From DASUPK01 sp963815045 (GTDB taxonomy: Bacteria > Actinomycetota > Thermoleophilia > Solirubrobacterales > 70-9), in contig CAWFET010000002.1 of the NCBI GenBank assembly GCA_963815045.1, positions 744,001 to 808,000 of the forward strand: DNA of 64,000 nucleotides. Reading direction: 5' to 3'. Under the pieces are notes generated by a model. That model was not told the origin of the DNA and ran no database searches. It saw only the letters and a list, made by a program, of their open reading frames with translations. This document shows, in pieces, positions 61,172-64,000 of this stretch (positions within the stretch are counted from its first letter, which is position 1; every line of letters starts with the position of its first letter). Made by a program: the position numbers and the translations under genes.

Positions 61172-61655
61172 GCAGCGGAGATCACGAGCGATGTCGACCG
61201 GGAAGATGAGAGCCGTGGGGCTGGCGACTGCGCTCGTCCTGGCCACCCCTGTCCTCGTGGGATGTGGCTCCGGCGGAGGCGGCACCACCGTCGCGCAGAC
61301 CCCGCCGATCTCCGCGGACATCGCCGGCCACCTCGCCAAGCTCGCCGATCGCATCGCGTCCGACCTCGACTCTGGCGACACCTGCCATGCGGCCCACGCG
61401 GCCGACGACCTGCAGGCGGCCGTGGAGGGCGCCGACATCCCGCAGTCGATGCGCCCGGAAGTCGACGGCGTCGCAGGCCGCCTGGTGGACGAGGTGAACT
61501 GCCCGCCGCCACCACCGCCGCCCGAGCCCAAGAAGAAGCCGAAGCCGGAACACCCGGGTGACCACGGGGACCAGCACCCGGTCCCGCCCGGTCACGCGAA
61601 GCACGGAGGATTCGTTCCTCCCGGTCACGAGAAGCTCAAGGGGGAGGCGGGATGA
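61164..61655 (+). CDS. Lipoprotein with Pro/His/Lys-rich tail, partner of the kinase
   Basis: 163 residues from ATG 61164 (ATG 61191 possible). Signal peptide ending VLVGC, a lipobox. A helical domain of about 75 residues carries two Cys (DTCHAAHAADDL, DEVNCPPP). The tail is rich in Pro, then Lys, then His/Gly (DHGDQHPVPPGHAKHGG), perhaps for cell wall or metal contact. Four-base overlap with the kinase gene ties the two together. Could be an extracytoplasmic sensor or ligand; unproven. Confidence 0.72.
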   Translation: MAEQRRSRAMSTGKMRAVGLATALVLATPVLVGCGSGGGGTTVAQTPPISADIAGHLAKLADRIASDLDSGDTCHAAHAADDLQAAVEGADIPQSMRPEVDGVAGRLVDEVNCPPPPPPPEPKKKPKPEHPGDHGDQHPVPPGHAKHGGFVPPGHEKLKGEAG

Positions 61656-62722
61656 ACCGACATCTGGGCGACCAGCGCTATGAGCTCAGGGGCCGTCTCG
61701 GCTACGGCGGCATGGCCACCGTTTACGACGCCCGCGACCTGAAGCTCGACCGCGATGTGGCCATCAAGCTCCTCGCCGACAACCTGGCCGGCGACGAGGA
61801 CGTGCGCCGTCGCTTCTCGCGCGAGGCCCGGCTCGCCGCGAAGCTCGATCACCCCAACATCGTCCAGGTCTTTGACGTGGGTGAGGATGACGGCAGACCC
61901 TTCATCGTCATGGAGCAGGTGGAGGGTGGAACGCTCGGCGACCGGCTCGATGGCCGCCGCCGGTCGATCCCGCGTGACGAGGCGCTCCACCTTCTCTGCC
62001 AGCTCTGCGAGGGTCTTGGGCACGCCCACGCGAGGAAGCTGGTCCACCGCGACATCAAGCCCCAGAACCTGCTCCTGCGCAACTCGGACGGCTGCCTGAA
62101 GATCACCGACTTCGGGATCGCCCGAGCCGTGGAGGAGACCACCCGCCTGACCCAGGCCGGCAAGGTGATCGGAACCGAGCGCTACATGGCGCCCGAGCAG
62201 CTTGCCGACGGCGAGATCACGCCCGCCGCCGACGTCTACGCGTGCGGCGTCGTGGCGGACGAGCTCCTGCCTCAGTCGAGGCCCTCAGACCTGCGGGAGA
62301 TCGTCGAGCGCTGCAGGCGGCCGGATCCCTCCGAGCGGTTCACGGACGCTCGCTCGCTCGGCGAGGCTCTGGCCACCGTGAACGGCAACGGCGATGCCGG
62401 CGCCGCCCGCCGCGTCCGCTCGCAGACCGTTCCGACGCGCACCCTGCCCCCGACCCGTCTCGAGACTCGCAGCTGGCCGGCGCCCACCGAGATCACGCGC
62501 CGGCACCGCTCCCTCCCGAAGCGCGTCGCCGCGATTGCGGCCGTGGCGGCGATCGCCGTCACGGGCGTACTGGTCGCGACGGACTCGGGCGGCGGGTCGG
62601 GGACGCCGTCCAAGGCGGATGGGGCCAAGCGATCCGCGCGTCCGGCGTCGGTTCCCACCTCGAGCGACCCGGCCGACCAGGCGCGACAGCTCGCTGACTT
62701 CTTCCGCGCGCAGTCCCGCTGA
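61652..62722 (+). CDS. Membrane-anchored Ser/Thr protein kinase with shortened C-lobe
   Basis: 356 residues. N-lobe: Gly loop GRLGYGGMATVY, Lys39 (VAIK), Glu58. Catalytic loop HRDIKPQN (Asp134), DFG (Asp153), APE at 180-182: all catalytic residues present. From APE to the end of the kinase fold (about 240) there are only some 58 residues, where PknB-type kinases have about 85-90. The stretch around helices F-G is missing (DVYACGVVADELL runs into PSDLREIVERC). Then a linker, one helix (about 290-309) and a 47-residue outer tail. Overlaps the lipoprotein gene. Confidence 0.85.
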   Translation: MNRHLGDQRYELRGRLGYGGMATVYDARDLKLDRDVAIKLLADNLAGDEDVRRRFSREARLAAKLDHPNIVQVFDVGEDDGRPFIVMEQVEGGTLGDRLDGRRRSIPRDEALHLLCQLCEGLGHAHARKLVHRDIKPQNLLLRNSDGCLKITDFGIARAVEETTRLTQAGKVIGTERYMAPEQLADGEITPAADVYACGVVADELLPQSRPSDLREIVERCRRPDPSERFTDARSLGEALATVNGNGDAGAARRVRSQTVPTRTLPPTRLETRSWPAPTEITRRHRSLPKRVAAIAAVAAIAVTGVLVATDSGGGSGTPSKADGAKRSARPASVPTSSDPADQARQLADFFRAQSR

Positions 62723-62726
62723 AGGA

Positions 62727-62954
62727 CTAGGGCGTCGTCTTCGGAACCGGCGCCGTCGGAGTGGGCGCCTTGGCGGTCGTGGTCGGCGACGGCGTTGTCG
62801 TCGCCGGGGGCGCCGTGGTCGTGGGCGCCGTCGTCGGAGCGTGAACCGCGGGCTCGGACTTCTCGCCGCAGCCGGAGACGGCGATGGCGCCGATCGCCGC
62901 CGCCAGCGCCACCGGCAGCAGCCGCCGCCTGATCGTCTGAGCCTCCGTGATCAC
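62727..62954 (-). CDS. Small lipoprotein with Thr/Pro-rich tail
   Basis: 75 residues from GTG 62954, chosen because the signal sequence (RRRLLPVALAAAIGAIAVSGC) then sits at the N-terminus and a leaderless -10 precedes it. An ATG at 63077 would add 41 residues that spoil the signal peptide. Lipobox VSGC; the mature part is almost only Thr, Pro and Ala. Function unknown. Convergent with the kinase, 4 bases between stops. Confidence 0.6.
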   Translation of the reverse strand: MITEAQTIRRRLLPVALAAAIGAIAVSGCGEKSEPAVHAPTTAPTTTAPPATTTPSPTTTAKAPTPTAPVPKTTP

Positions 62955-62961
62955 CGCGGGG

Positions 62962-62967
62962 ACGGTA
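62962..62967 (-). promoter_or_regulatory. Candidate -10 (TACCGT) of the Thr/Pro lipoprotein gene
   Basis: Minus-strand TACCGT, seven bases before the GTG at 62954. Confidence 0.35.
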
Positions 62968-63094
62968 ACGAAGGCGATTCCAGACTGCCCGGCGGGGTAC
63001 GTCCGATCACATGGACAAAGAGCGGCAGGGTTCTGCGGCGAAATACTGACCACACGACTGCCCAGCGAGTCGATCATGCCTACAACGAAGCCAA

Positions 63095-64000
63095 GTGGTC
63101 GCAGAGTTGAAGCCGTTTCTCACAGCGCGTGCGGGTCTCAGCACGAAGGCGATGGCGTACAGCGCCGCGGGGATGTACGGCGGCGCCACATTCGTCGGTC
63201 TCCTGGAGGGCGCCCTCCCCGGAGGGGAGCAGTTCTCGCCCGTCCCGAGCCTGATCGCGCTCGGCGTCGTCGCCGGGCTCGTGCTCTGGGGCCCGAGATT
63301 TCCGATCTGGGTGCTCGCCCTGCTCGGCCCTTTCGGGGCGATCCTGATCGGTATCGCGATCGCGACGACCCACGGTCACGGCGACGGGGCCGCCCTGTTC
63401 GCGTGGCCTGTGCTGTGGCAGTCCTACTTCTTCGGCCGCCGTGGCACGATCATGATCATCGCCTGCGTTGGGATCGTCGATGCCGCAGCGCTATCCCAGG
63501 TCCCGCAGGGAACCGGCTACGTTGACCGCTGGCTCGACGTCATGGTGGCGATGACGGTGGTCGGCGGGGTGATCAACCTGCTCTCGGCTCGCAACGAGCG
63601 TCTCGTCGAGCGTTTGGCCGGTGAGGCGCGAGTCGATGGCCTGACCGGGTTGCTCAACCGGCGGGGCTTCGTCGAGGCCGCCGACGCGCAGCTCTCGCGA
63701 ACACGCCGGAGAGGGGCGACGCTGGGATTCGTCTCCTTCGACATCGACCACTTCAAGGCGGTCAACGATGAGTTCGGCCATGACGCCGGCGACAAGGTGC
63801 TCATGCGACTGGGTCAGATCTTCCGCGAGCAGACCCGGGAGGGCGACCTGGTCGGCCGCATGGGCGGGGAGGAGTTCGCCGTCCTGCTCGTCGACTCGGA
63901 TGCGGAGCAGTCGCTCGAGTACGCAGAGAGGGTGCGCGCCGCCTACGGCGCCACGACCCCGGGGCTGCCGCGGTCGACGCTGAGCGCCGGCGTCACAGCC
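63095..64000 (+). CDS. Membrane-bound diguanylate cyclase (GGDEF; 3' end beyond window)
   Basis: 302 residues present from GTG 63095 (TTG 63107 possible). About five helices (29-165) form a membrane sensor region, with no known named sensor domain. The GGDEF domain starts at DGLTGLLNRRGF (181-192). It has FDIDHFKAVNDEFGHDAGD with Mg2+-binding Asp and the active-site GGEEF at 257-261. An RxxD inhibitory site (REGD, 248-251) lies five residues before it, so product inhibition is expected. Makes c-di-GMP. The end of the domain is cut by the window. Confidence 0.93.
   Translation, partial: MVAELKPFLTARAGLSTKAMAYSAAGMYGGATFVGLLEGALPGGEQFSPVPSLIALGVVAGLVLWGPRFPIWVLALLGPFGAILIGIAIATTHGHGDGAALFAWPVLWQSYFFGRRGTIMIIACVGIVDAAALSQVPQGTGYVDRWLDVMVAMTVVGGVINLLSARNERLVERLAGEARVDGLTGLLNRRGFVEAADAQLSRTRRRGATLGFVSFDIDHFKAVNDEFGHDAGDKVLMRLGQIFREQTREGDLVGRMGGEEFAVLLVDSDAEQSLEYAERVRAAYGATTPGLPRSTLSAGVTA

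Overview
This window comes from a GC-rich, gene-dense bacterial chromosome, most likely an actinomycete. Gene content points to the Thermoleophilia/Solirubrobacterales side of Actinomycetota. The reasons are by-eye G+C near two thirds, many GTG/TTG starts, many 1-4 nt gene overlaps, a PolA lacking proofreading residues with Tyr in the O-helix, an ACT-domain malic enzyme, a K+-independent H+-pyrophosphatase, and several proteins with Ser/Gly, Pro/Thr or Lys-rich tails. The phylum-level call is reasonable; the order-level call is inference. I annotate about 65 protein genes and one tRNA. I see no rRNA, insertion sequence, prophage or CRISPR array, and no stretch over 300 bases without a gene.

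Layout. 1-9.96 kb: malic enzyme (partial), a secreted protein, polA, small membrane proteins, a geranylgeranyl-reductase-like flavoprotein, and the coupled run rpsA-coaE-lytic transglycosylase. 9.98-15.8 kb: an exported-protein block (chymotrypsin-fold protease, YHYH protein, a large copper-protein-like polypeptide), a TetR regulator divergent from that last gene with two palindromic operators between them, and a PhoD-like phosphatase. 15.9-31 kb: uvrB, a methyltransferase, a K+ channel/GAP pair, two tandem DHA2 exporters, small membrane and coiled-coil proteins, and uvrA with a LexA-type box. 31-38.7 kb: an RTX-repeat protein, membrane proteins of poorly known families, a ROK kinase and YjbQ.

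38.7-41.6 kb is a compact pantothenate operon (DUF2520-panC-panD-panB). 41.9-48.3 kb is a long + strand run: FmdB zinc ribbon, family-4 uracil-DNA glycosylase, tsaE, tsaB, rimI, tsaD, glutaredoxin, rex, a GCS2-type ligase and DUF1844. A Q/N-rich lipoprotein gene lies opposite it, between tsaE and tsaB. 48.3-56 kb holds hppA, an APC permease with a universal-stress-like C-terminus, an EAL phosphodiesterase, two TrkA-type proteins, an FAD reductase and tRNA-Gln. 56.2-64 kb holds a lipoprotein, an asymmetric ABC exporter pair, a four-gene overlapping operon ending in an unusually short Ser/Thr kinase, and a membrane GGDEF cyclase cut by the window edge.

Working together: UvrA, UvrB, PolA and Udg make this a DNA-repair-rich region. 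PanB/C/D and CoaE supply four steps toward coenzyme A. The APC permease and TrkA pair probably form a K+ uptake module. A TANNNT element 6-8 nt before the start codon recurs at many genes and indicates that leaderless transcripts are common here.
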